NCBI RefSeq assembly: GCF_051846935.1
Contig: NZ_JBPYCS010000006.1
Span: forward strand, 86,467-150,466
Source of the DNA: JBPYCR01 sp051846935
GTDB taxonomy: Bacteria > Bacillota > Bacilli > Bacillales > Amphibacillaceae
Reading direction: 5' to 3'
DNA length: 64,000 nucleotides
Shown: positions 53,475 through 62,535 of the stretch, one piece after another
Layout of the letters: each line of letters opens with the position of its first letter
How positions within the stretch are numbered: position 1 is the stretch's first letter
Position numbers and translations under genes: made by a program
The notes under the pieces: model-generated
The model's input: only the letters and a program-made list of their open reading frames with translations
Told to the model about the DNA's origin: nothing
Database searches by the model: none

Positions 53475-53915
53475 TTATTTTAATAAACTTTCAGCGTGTA
53501 TACCAATGCGTTTAAGAAGATTGATTGCCTCTTCCACTTCGTCATTATCCCATTCCGCGAAAATAGTGTTAATCAATGCCTCTTGTTCTTCAACGCGTGT
53601 GTCCATATATTGTTTACCCGCTTCAGTGATGCAAGCAAACATTTTACGCCGATCTTCTTTACATGGCTTTCTGTATAAAAACCCTTTATTTTCAAGCTTG
53701 TCTATTACGTAGGTAATACTACCTCCACCCATGAGTACTCTTTTTCCGATTGATTGAATCGGTTGGTCACCCCTATGGTACAAGAGTTCCATCACAGCGT
53801 ACTCATTTAAATTAATTTCCTTTTTCAGGAAGTCCTGCTTAATCAGTTTCTTGACAGATTGTGACGATTTGATAAAGACGGTGAATGCTTTGATTCGTGG
53901 ATCTTGCTCTTCCAT
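53475..53915 (-). CDS. mhqR: MarR-family quinone-sensing repressor MhqR-like
   Basis: A 146-residue MarR protein with a winged helix (about residues 35-105: LNEYAVMELLYHRGDQPIQS, VLMGGGSITYVIDKLENKGF). There is no cysteine near the position used by YodB/QsrR (Cys6), as in MhqR; the only cysteines are in the second half. The gene is directly upstream of the dioxygenase operon in the same direction, with the MhqR box between. It presumably represses the operon until quinones appear. Confidence 0.87.
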   Translation of the reverse strand: MEEQDPRIKAFTVFIKSSQSVKKLIKQDFLKKEINLNEYAVMELLYHRGDQPIQSIGKRVLMGGGSITYVIDKLENKGFLYRKPCKEDRRKMFACITEAGKQYMDTRVEEQEALINTIFAEWDNDEVEEAINLLKRIGIHAESLLK

Positions 53916-54855
53916 TTCTGCACACCCTTTATATTAATTAAAATTAATTATATTAAATTTAATGTAATTAATTTTATAACGAAAGATCGGACAATGCAAC
54001 CCTTAAAGCTTATTCATATTACCTTTAATATATTTACTTCAAATTGAGTAGTGATAAATAGGTGCAATTATTAGTAATGTGTATGTACAGTTTGTTCCAC
54101 TGCGATTTTAGATCAAGAATAAAATATCGAATTATTCCGGAACCCCTTATCGATCTGCTGTTCAATATAGAACCAACGGTAACAACTTATGTACCGAATA
54201 ATAATTCAATTACCAGTATGAAGGTAACTAAAAACAAATTAATGGTAGCTAAAACTTTCAATGTAATTATATCAATAGAAACAATTAAAAGAATAAGGTT
54301 TGTCGCAACTACCTATATAACCAAAAATAGGGCAATCAGAATAAAGAAACACACTCCAATGCAAATGAAACAGCATTGAAGTGTGTGCAATAAGGCTATT
54401 AGCCCTCTATAGCTAACTGGAACGAAAAGTCGACGGACTTCTGCGGAAATAGCACGCGTCCGAAGATCACTGTAGCGACTCGAATAGAGGAGCTACAGAA
54501 GCGGAGGACGTGCCCGCGGAAAGCCTGTCGGCTGTAGCAAGTCAGTGAAATCAGAGCGCAAGCTTCCATGTTTCGTTCTACTTAATTAGTACGTATTCCT
54601 CGAATTAAAACATCATCACCTCATTTGACAAAGAACCATAATACGAGCTGGCAAAATTATGGCATATTATCAGAAACGTAGTGAATTAATCTAAGCTATC
54701 AAATGACAAGCATACTCATAATATTCACCGTAACTACCTATTTTTGACTTACATACCACCCAGTGGATATGATTTGATTCGGATTATTAAATACTATCTT
54801 TTACAATTCAGATCATATTTACTATCTTTATAAGTTGCAAAAGCTAAAGTCTCAT
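53916..54855. other. intergenic region upstream of mhqR
   Basis: About 940 bp. The 60 bp before mhqR are nearly pure A/T, with ATTAAATTTAAT, a 12-bp palindrome. 54180-54375 carries broken hydrophobic minus-strand frames with an in-frame stop, perhaps a decayed small membrane protein gene. 54420-54578 is a repeat-like element. The last 270 bp hold nothing I can name. Confidence 0.4.
54420..54578. repeat. intergenic repeat-like element with short inverted ends
   Basis: GAACGAAA (54420-54427) and TTTCGTTC (54571-54578) bound a GC-richer 159-bp block, unlike the surrounding AT-rich DNA. The ends match the GGAACGAAAGGCGG edge of family A elements, so it may be a relative. Confidence 0.45.
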
Positions 54856-57800
54856 TTAGCCTTGCTTTCTGAATCGTTTATAATAATAAATTGATAGACC
54901 TGTAATTAATAGGAGTAAACCAATGAACAAGTATGCGTACATATTTGATGCTGTCTTAGGTAATGTTTCCCCTTGCTCATTATCTTTTACATCTTCATTA
55001 TTATCATCAATTGATCCTTGATTACCGTTTGAGTTAGTATAATCCGCAGTTGACTCTTGTCCACCAGCTCCATTATCCCTCTCATTTGCATCAGGGCTTG
55101 CATCAACTGGTGCTTCTATCTCTAATAAAGTAAAGGTACTAAATTTATCGATCGCAAATTTGAAGCCAACAGGTCTGTCCTGATCGTAAGTGATTGTACC
55201 CTCTTGAATAGCAATCGTTCCATCACTATGCTCAATAAAAACGCGAATGTTATCTAATTTCATACCCTCATAGTAGAACTCTGTAATTGGTAGTATAATT
55301 TCTGTACGATATCCAGAATAATTTGTTTCAATTTCTTTTGGTGTTCCTACCATTTTTGCAATCGCTTCTTTATGAATAGAATTCAAGAGTGATTTTAAGG
55401 ATGCGTCTGCTGTGATTCTTTTTTCGATATCGTCTCTAGCTTGCTGATTGCGTACAGGCACCACTCGGAAATATAAATCTAATAAGCTTTTATTCAAGCG
55501 GTTTATTTCCTCTTTACTTACTAAAATAGTCGCTTGATCTGTTATAACTTCTAAGTCACCTTGGATTTTCTTTAAGGCAGATGAGTTAATTTCAATAGCT
55601 AATTCATCTGCTGGATCATTTTGATTATCAGTTAAATATACAGAAAAACGGTTATTCAAGCTTGAAGGAAGCATGTTCTCATCAACAATGAGCTTATCTA
55701 TCTTATTTATAAGCAGATTATTGTCGTCGTATAGATTGATACGTTCGATTACGTCCAAGGCTTCCGTTTTCTTACCATACTTAATTCCTGCTTCGCGTTT
55801 TATTGATTCACTTTCCTTGTAATCAACTAAGTTACTTTTTACGATTAAAAGAAATGTTTTATTGATCGAATAACCAGCTTTAGAAACTGTTGCTGTTAAG
55901 ATAACTGATTCCCCTTTTTCCTGTCGATGCGTAGTAGCACGATGACCATCAATTGAAATTACATCTGAATTACTAGAAGTCCAGTCAATCGCTGTATCAT
56001 GCATGCCTTCCGTTAACATTAAGAATGGTAATGTAATACTTTCCCATGTATCTCCTTCACTGAATGTAAAAGCTGTTTCGAGTGTTAAATCGTTAACTAC
56101 TTCTTCTAACTGCTCTCTAATTTCTTCTTCTGTTAAATCCTTATACACTGCCTTAACAGTTACAGGTTCTGACGGCATTTTAAAGGTTGTTTCTGCTGAC
56201 GCGCTTTGCTTAAAGTCAACTGCTCCTTTTGTAACAACCCAGGAGTTGAATCGCTGTCCATTAGGAGCTTCTTCTGCAGTAATAGTGACTATTGTACCAG
56301 GGGTGTACACGCCATCGCCTGTACCATTCTCCACTGCTACCTCATAAGGAATTACTTCATACGTTGCTTTTACTACTACTGGATTAGCAGGCATTGTGAA
56401 CGTAGTAGTTGACTTTTTTGCGTTTGCTAATGTCACATCTCCACTTAGTACTTCCCATGATTTAAACCGTTGTCCATCAGGTGCTTTATCGGCAGTGAGC
56501 GTTACTGTTTCTCCCTCAGCATACGTACCTGCTCCAATTCCATTTTGTACTTCCATCGTATAAATAGACTCATAAATTGCTTTTATTTCTATTGGACCAG
56601 CTGGCATTGGAAACGTAGTAGTTGACTCTTTTGCATTTGCTAATGCCACATCTCCACTTAGTACTTCCCAATTTTTAAACCGTTGTCCTACAGGTGCTTT
56701 ATTGGAAGTAATGTTTACTATTGTACCAAAGGTGTACGCCCCATCCCCGCTACCATCAATTACTTGAGCAGAATATGTAGCTTCTTTCATAACTTTTTTA
56801 TCTGACATGTTTACATCATTTGGTGAAATGGTAAACGTGATTTCACGCTCTGCTGCATTAGTAGAAGTAGTCGTAAATGCAACAGACCTTAAAGCTGCCC
56901 GATACTCCTCAACAGTTGCCTCTCCTGTAAGTGTTAATACACCATTTTCATTATCATACGTTCCCGTTATGCCACTTTGATTTTCATATAAAAGCTTATC
57001 CCCAATTTCGAAATTATCGATAACAACGCTTGCCTTGTCTAACGTTGGACGAGAGTAAATATCGATCGTAATATGTGCATCAATTATTACCGATTGGCCA
57101 ATTTCAAAAGTTGTTGACCCGGAAGAAGTAAAGATACCTTTATCCTCCATTAAAACTTCAATCGGAGCCCGATCACTTTGCACACCGTTATCAACGATTG
57201 AATAATAATATTTTTTTCCATTTGTATTCATACTTGGTTCAATGACCAGTTCAGTTCCTGAAGCGATTGGTTTCACATCGTTTTCATTCTCGTAGAAAAT
57301 ATATGTTTTTCCTGCTTCCGGAGTTACTGTATACGCTTGATCCTCTTGCTTCGTTATACTCATTGCTGCGGGTGCTGCGGGCTTTGGTGCTTGCACATAG
57401 TTATCATTTTCTTTAATTCCAGCCGACGTATACTCACTATCAAATAAAACACCTAGAATCTCATGTTTGGACCACGAACCGCCTGTAGCTGATGAGAATC
57501 CTACAAAGACATCCCTCGTCTCACCAAAAATATTTTTTAGATTAATAGGATAGTCTAAGTGTGGAATTTCTGGCTTTGTAGCATCTCCATTATTATCCTC
57601 AGCGAAATACACCTTCATTTGACCCGCACTATAATCAACCCAAACCGAATACTGCTTTGTATCATCTTTGTCAATGCTCGGTAAGTTTTTTGAGGCTAAA
57701 TGCTGCCTATAATTACCATTTTTCATTATAGCGATATGACTTTCAGAAGGGTCGATACCAGGATTTCTATATGTATCAATCTCCACTACGACACTCGGTG

Positions 57801-58230
57801 TAATATCACTATATCCCATTCCTTCTCCCTCAGCACCAGCCGTATTACTTTCACTTTGAATTACAAAAGCAATCCCATCAGCACCTGAAGAGTCAGATTC
57901 AGATATTTTAAATGAATATTTTGCATTAAAAGATAAGTCCTCGCTTAAATGAATACTATTTTTCATATAAGCAAATCCTTTACGATTACCTTCCGCAGGC
58001 GTTAAAACAATGCGGTCATTTTGCAAAACAGCGTCATGACCAATATTCCAATATGCTGATGTAAATGGATCATTTATCCCTAGATTCCTGTCCCCTTGCG
58101 CAATGGTTATTGGTTGTGATGCAGCTGCCGAGGCACTCATCGGCTTTGCCGGCAACATCGGCAACAATAACATAATAATGATCCATATGCTGATCCCCTT
58201 GTTCAACCGTCTAACATTTCGTCTCTTCAT
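54856..58230 (-). CDS. cell-wall-anchored lectin-domain surface protein with LPKTA sorting signal
   Basis: A 1124-residue secreted protein. A signal peptide occupies about residues 1-36. Residues ~40-270 resemble a bacterial L-type lectin domain (SGADGIAFVIQSE, GYSDITPSVVVEIDTYRN). Two Ig-like or Big-type regions follow (~285-480). Three InlB B-repeat-like units stand at about 486-697, each with APxGQRFxxWxV and a TTTF-MP motif. A helical region (~700-1040) is followed by a low-complexity Asn/Asp linker, LPKTA near residue 1089, a membrane segment and a basic tail. GGAGGGG precedes the ATG. Adhesion to glycans is likely; the ligand is unknown. Confidence 0.85.
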   Translation of the reverse strand: MKRRNVRRLNKGISIWIIIMLLLPMLPAKPMSASAAASQPITIAQGDRNLGINDPFTSAYWNIGHDAVLQNDRIVLTPAEGNRKGFAYMKNSIHLSEDLSFNAKYSFKISESDSSGADGIAFVIQSESNTAGAEGEGMGYSDITPSVVVEIDTYRNPGIDPSESHIAIMKNGNYRQHLASKNLPSIDKDDTKQYSVWVDYSAGQMKVYFAEDNNGDATKPEIPHLDYPINLKNIFGETRDVFVGFSSATGGSWSKHEILGVLFDSEYTSAGIKENDNYVQAPKPAAPAAMSITKQEDQAYTVTPEAGKTYIFYENENDVKPIASGTELVIEPSMNTNGKKYYYSIVDNGVQSDRAPIEVLMEDKGIFTSSGSTTFEIGQSVIIDAHITIDIYSRPTLDKASVVIDNFEIGDKLLYENQSGITGTYDNENGVLTLTGEATVEEYRAALRSVAFTTTSTNAAEREITFTISPNDVNMSDKKVMKEATYSAQVIDGSGDGAYTFGTIVNITSNKAPVGQRFKNWEVLSGDVALANAKESTTTFPMPAGPIEIKAIYESIYTMEVQNGIGAGTYAEGETVTLTADKAPDGQRFKSWEVLSGDVTLANAKKSTTTFTMPANPVVVKATYEVIPYEVAVENGTGDGVYTPGTIVTITAEEAPNGQRFNSWVVTKGAVDFKQSASAETTFKMPSEPVTVKAVYKDLTEEEIREQLEEVVNDLTLETAFTFSEGDTWESITLPFLMLTEGMHDTAIDWTSSNSDVISIDGHRATTHRQEKGESVILTATVSKAGYSINKTFLLIVKSNLVDYKESESIKREAGIKYGKKTEALDVIERINLYDDNNLLINKIDKLIVDENMLPSSLNNRFSVYLTDNQNDPADELAIEINSSALKKIQGDLEVITDQATILVSKEEINRLNKSLLDLYFRVVPVRNQQARDDIEKRITADASLKSLLNSIHKEAIAKMVGTPKEIETNYSGYRTEIILPITEFYYEGMKLDNIRVFIEHSDGTIAIQEGTITYDQDRPVGFKFAIDKFSTFTLLEIEAPVDASPDANERDNGAGGQESTADYTNSNGNQGSIDDNNEDVKDNEQGETLPKTASNMYAYLFIGLLLLITGLSIYYYKRFRKQG

Positions 58231-58535
58231 AAAACCCCTCCATCATTCATTTTTTATATAAAGGTAAACTCCTAAACGCGATTAATAAACAATCCTTTAC
58301 GCCTATTTATATTGTAAGAAATCGATGCGATACTTATAATACAGCCGAAACTAAGCCTTATATACTAGAATTCACATTAACTCTTAGCAATCGGAGTAAA
58401 CCACTCCTATAGCTATTTTTCTACAGTTTCCTACAAAATTATATATTACGACACTAAACATAGACTTAACATTAGAAAAGCTAAGTCTATTTATCTAGTA
58501 AAATAAACCTAGCTTTTCTCGAAAAAAAATGTGAT
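58231..58535. other. intergenic region between surface protein and BTAD regulator
   Basis: About 305 bp, AT-rich, containing the hairpin at 58474-58519. The surface protein's promoter should lie in its right-hand part near 58240-58330; I cannot define it. Confidence 0.35.
58474..58519 (-). terminator. hairpin after the BTAD response-regulator gene
   Basis: AGAAAAGCTA (58474-58483) pairs with TAGCTTTTCT (58510-58519), with an inner ATTTA/TAAAT helix. It lies 17 bp past the regulator stop. A T run precedes rather than follows it, so termination is only likely. Confidence 0.5.
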
Positions 58536-59666
58536 TTAATTATTCGCTTTCCATTCCTTATACCATTGATTAACTGTGCGATTCATTGGTACGTGCATTT
58601 CTTCTTGATAAAATTGTTTTAGTGTTTTATAAAGTCGGACAATATCCTGACTTCGTTTTTTCAAAGCGTATAGTTGAAATAGCTCCAACACAATCGTGTC
58701 ATCGTGAAAGGGTAGCTCTAATACTTTCTCATAATACATAATTGCTTCATCAATCTGTTTAGCTTCAGACAAGCAACGTGAAATATCGATTAACCGATTT
58801 CTATATAGATTTTGTAAATAAGTCTGCTCGTTAGTTGCCCACGTGTAGTCCAAATTTTCCATGTAACGTCCTCTTGCAAAGGAAAGTGCTGCAATACAAT
58901 CTCTAACATTTTCTTGTGTAACAGTTGGGTAACTTTTCAAATGCTTGTACCACTGATCTACATCCGTCTCAATCCTTTGACCTAACACCATTTGATACGA
59001 ATCATTTTGAAACTTAATAGATATGTCAAGCTGGTGCGTGCGTAATAACTGACGCAAGCGATAGATCGTCATATGTAAATGGGCAGTAGCTTTTTTATCT
59101 GTGGAATCTGGCCAAATAATATCAATTATTTCAAACTTTGAAATCGCTCTTTCTCGAAAATGTAGTAATAATAAAAATAATTCCCTTACTCTACCAGAAC
59201 GCCACTTTAAATCAATTTCTTTGTTATTCACTTGAATAAATACATTTCCCATCACATATATCGTAGTGACCTCCAATGACTTTTCAAGGCTTCTTTTTTC
59301 CTTTATTCGACTTTCGATTCGATCTATTGTGCGTGCCATTCTCTGTAACCGCACCGGCTTTAATAAATAGTCAAGTGCATATTGTTCAAATGCTTCTACA
59401 GCATAATCCTGATAAGCAGTGATAAATACAATTTCAATTTGCGGTTGCATCAACTTCAATTTATTCGCAAAGGCTAAACCATTCATTTCAGGCATTTCAA
59501 TATCGATAAAAGCAACCTCCACGTGCTCTTTCTGCGCCCAAGCCAATGCCTCTGTTGGGGAAACAAAAGAGTGTATATTTTCTTTTTTTACTCGTTTATC
59601 CTTTTCAAAAATGTGCTTCAAATGCTCGAGCGCCATTCTTTCATCATCAAGTAAGAGGAATTTCAT
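58536..59666 (-). CDS. response regulator with winged-helix and BTAD domains
   Basis: A 376-residue regulator in three parts: receiver (residues 1-120, Asp in AFIDIEMPEMNG near residue 54 and Lys in LLKPVR), an OmpR-like winged helix (~150-230, ELFLLLLHFRERAISKFEII), and a helical BTAD/SARP-type bacterial transcriptional activation domain (~235-376). The frame extends to 59801, but GGGGG stands before the ATG at 59666, giving a normal receiver start. It overlaps the kinase gene by 20 bp. SARP-like regulators with receivers occur in firmicutes but are less studied than in Streptomyces. Confidence 0.9.
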   Translation of the reverse strand: MKFLLLDDERMALEHLKHIFEKDKRVKKENIHSFVSPTEALAWAQKEHVEVAFIDIEMPEMNGLAFANKLKLMQPQIEIVFITAYQDYAVEAFEQYALDYLLKPVRLQRMARTIDRIESRIKEKRSLEKSLEVTTIYVMGNVFIQVNNKEIDLKWRSGRVRELFLLLLHFRERAISKFEIIDIIWPDSTDKKATAHLHMTIYRLRQLLRTHQLDISIKFQNDSYQMVLGQRIETDVDQWYKHLKSYPTVTQENVRDCIAALSFARGRYMENLDYTWATNEQTYLQNLYRNRLIDISRCLSEAKQIDEAIMYYEKVLELPFHDDTIVLELFQLYALKKRSQDIVRLYKTLKQFYQEEMHVPMNRTVNQWYKEWKANN

Positions 59667-61605
59667 TATTAATGCCCCCACGATTTGGAATATGTACTGA
59701 GATCGTTGTACCTTTTCCTTGTACACTTTCAATCGATAAACCATACCCAAATAATCGCTCCATTCGTGTCTGAATATTGTGCAATCCAATTCCTTCACCA
59801 TTCGAACGGTTATTATGTAAAATGGTATGTAGCTTATCTTCTGCGATTCCTATGCCATCATCCGCAATAGAAATGATATGACCTTCCGCTGTTTTTTTAA
59901 TAGTAATCGTAACCGTGCCACCTTCTTTTTTCATATTTATTCCATGACGCACTGCATTTTCTACTAATGGTTGGATAATAAATGGCGGAACAACAAAATC
60001 TACACCTTTCTCAATTGAAACGATAACCTTTAGCCTTTCTTCAAATCTAGCTTTTTCAATCTTTAGGTAAGCAGAAATAAAATCTAATTCGTCATGGATG
60101 CTCACCCACTGTTCTTTATTATAAAAATCAAACTTCGCACGCAAATAATCACTTAATGATAATACTAACTCATACGTCTTATCTCTATTGGTTAAAACCA
60201 AAGATGCAATTACGTTTAATGCATTAAATAAAAAATGCGGTTTAATTTGTGCCTGTAAAAAAGCGAGCTCTTTCTCATCCACCTGACTCGATTTCTCTGA
60301 AACAATGTTAAGTGCTTCTAATAGTTCATAGGATAACTCGGCACTTTTTCTATAATAAAGTGTGTATCGATGGATTAATAGGGATGCGATAGCAATACTA
60401 AAAACAGCCATACAAAAAAATGCAACATTCATATTTGACGTTAGTCCAAAGCTATAAATAGTAACATCAAACCAAAACTGAAATACACAAAACATTGCAA
60501 CAACTAAGGTTACATGCTCCACTGAATTATTAATAACGTGCTTTTTGTTGAAGAATAACCAAAAGACTCTAAGCCACATGATAAAAAATGCACAAACACC
60601 AAAAATCATATAAAACGTTAATGTTCCTAAGTATATTTCCAATGGAAGCGATAGTGCAAACAAGATTAAAAAGCCAAATATAATTGCAATTACATTTCTC
60701 ACTCGATTCGATAGAAATGTGGCATTTATTTTATTTACAACCAATAAGACAAAAATACCAGATAACGCATTCACGATATGGCCAAAGCGTAATGTTGAAC
60801 TCAACGTTATTTCGGGAATAATAATCGTTATAATTCGCTCACTATAGATACTTCCCATAATACCAAAGCATACACAAGCAAATGCTAAAGCAAAGGTTGC
60901 TGGCTCCTTTTCCCGATAATATTTACTCGTTACAAATAAAATCGCATAAAAAACTCCTACCATAAAAACAATAAATATCATCGCAAATTCAAATATAATA
61001 CTCTGCTGGTGACTTTTTATCATTTCTCTTTGCGAACCAAATAAAATTGGTCTGGATATACCTCCAACAATATATTCATGATTGGATGCTTGTATAATAA
61101 TTTCTGCAGTCGATTCATTCATTTCAAAATATACCATTTCAGAATTATTACCCGGAATACTTTTTTCCATTGTCTGCGAAACCTTACCGTCCTCTAGCAC
61201 CAGCTCACCATTGACAAATATTTTACTTGCATTGCGAATATTTGATTTTTTCATTCCAAAAAAATGATTCTCAGGAATATCCGTTATCCTCATCCGATAC
61301 GTTGCAAACCCTTTATTTGCATATCGATTGCCATCAAGGTCACGAATCCAGCTTCCTGGAACCTTAATATATGAAGGTGTTGTATCTAGTTGCCCTATAG
61401 CTTCAGAGGTAAGTAGTTCCCCCCAATAAAATTCCCATTCACCATTTAATTTTAATATGCCGTTGTTTGCAAAATTCGTTTCCGATATATTTACTTCCCC
61501 ACGCTTAACAAGCCCCTCATTATGTAGAGCATGCCAGTAATAAATGCCTAAGCCAACGATAATGAAACATAACAGCCATAGAACTACTTTCCTCGTCCAA
61601 TTCAA
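59647..61605 (-). CDS. 7TMR-DISM LytS-like sensor histidine kinase
   Basis: A 652-residue kinase. It has an N-terminal membrane segment, then an extracellular 7TMR-DISMED2-like galactose-binding fold (about 35-195, with GEWEFYWGELL, VPGSWIRD and GFATYRMRI), seven membrane segments (~205-410), a short coiled linker, and a LytS/YehU-type phosphoacceptor QAQIKPHFLFNALN (His near residue 454) and HATPase (~540-645). The TTG start has AGAGGAG 7 bases upstream. The receptor part binds carbohydrate or similar ligands in relatives. It forms a two-gene operon with the BTAD regulator. Confidence 0.92.
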   Translation of the reverse strand: MNWTRKVVLWLLCFIIVGLGIYYWHALHNEGLVKRGEVNISETNFANNGILKLNGEWEFYWGELLTSEAIGQLDTTPSYIKVPGSWIRDLDGNRYANKGFATYRMRITDIPENHFFGMKKSNIRNASKIFVNGELVLEDGKVSQTMEKSIPGNNSEMVYFEMNESTAEIIIQASNHEYIVGGISRPILFGSQREMIKSHQQSIIFEFAMIFIVFMVGVFYAILFVTSKYYREKEPATFALAFACVCFGIMGSIYSERIITIIIPEITLSSTLRFGHIVNALSGIFVLLVVNKINATFLSNRVRNVIAIIFGFLILFALSLPLEIYLGTLTFYMIFGVCAFFIMWLRVFWLFFNKKHVINNSVEHVTLVVAMFCVFQFWFDVTIYSFGLTSNMNVAFFCMAVFSIAIASLLIHRYTLYYRKSAELSYELLEALNIVSEKSSQVDEKELAFLQAQIKPHFLFNALNVIASLVLTNRDKTYELVLSLSDYLRAKFDFYNKEQWVSIHDELDFISAYLKIEKARFEERLKVIVSIEKGVDFVVPPFIIQPLVENAVRHGINMKKEGGTVTITIKKTAEGHIISIADDGIGIAEDKLHTILHNNRSNGEGIGLHNIQTRMERLFGYGLSIESVQGKGTTISVHIPNRGGINNEIPLT

Positions 61606-62483
61606 ATCGCCGCTCCTCTCTTACTCCCCTTTTTCAGAGCTAAATCAGTAACAAAATGTGCAATAAAAGGGATAATGTTGGTTGGATAACTGGACATCGT
61701 GGTTGGAGATTCGTATGATGAAAAATTCAAGTGGTGCCTCAATTTAGTAAAAAAGGTATGTTAGAAATTTTAAACTAAATTTGGCTAAAATGATAGGGGA
61801 AATTGTATAAAAGTTGATGTACTAGCAAGGTTTATACGTTCTGCTTTATATCCGCATGCCAGTATAGGGGGAATTTTATCTATACCCGTCACTCTTTATG
61901 AATGTAGGTTTACTAAAAAACAAGGATATACGCTAGGACAGATGCTGAGACATAAAGAAAAATTGTATGAGTAAAATGTTTGTGGGGGAACAGATGCACG
62001 AATCTAACTAGATAATATGTGATCAATTTTACTTCGAACGATAAACACATGAATAACACCGTTGATGTTCACTGCAGGTGGATGCTTTCCGCGGGCACGG
62101 CTTAGACTCCTCTGCGGTCGGTAGGAATCAATACTAAAATTAACGAATACAAAGAGCGGTTTTTTAACTTCTTAAAATAACACCCACAAATACGTGACTC
62201 AATCAGAAAAATCATTGCAATTGTCTATCAATATCTTATCGTTTACAATAGGTGTTATTTGAACCAAAGTTGGCTTTTACTTCTTGGCCGTCCCATTTTT
62301 AATAAATGATTTTATGCATAATTATAAAGCAGATCAGAAATCTTTCTTAACCTTCTGTACCGTCATTACATCCACAACCAAAAAGGGTACAAAATTGAAC
62401 TAAGCAAAGCTAGCAATATTTTTTCACACAAATCTTTCCTCACAGACGGATTATTTCCTTTCAGTAACTACGATATTTATATA
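61606..62483. other. intergenic region with MITE copy 4
   Basis: About 880 bp. Apart from the element at 61965-62204 I see no gene, RNA or strong regulatory site. The promoter of the kinase operon should be in 61606-61800. Confidence 0.5.
61965..62204 (+). mobile_element. MITE-like element copy 4
   Basis: 240 bp with an internal deletion relative to copy 2. Left end GTATGAGTAAAATGTTTGTG; right end CACAAATACGTGACTCAATC. It is flanked by AGAAAAATT at 61956-61964 and AGAAAAATC at 62205-62213, a 9-bp duplication with one mismatch. Confidence 0.88.
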
Positions 62484-62518
62484 AAAAGGTAGGAGAATCT
62501 AATGACCTCCTACCTTTT
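62484..62518 (-). terminator. terminator of the LRR surface protein gene
   Basis: AAAAGGTAGGAG (62484-62495) pairs perfectly with 62507-62518; TTTTTTATATAAAT-type sequence follows on the minus strand. It is 18 bp beyond the stop. Confidence 0.88.
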
Positions 62519-62535
62519 ACAAATAGAGTAAACTA

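Noticed and set aside
54062..54379. 105-codon plus-strand frame, and hydrophobic minus-strand frame with a stop
   Set aside because: The plus frame has no ribosome site or protein-like composition; the minus frame is interrupted, so no gene is called.
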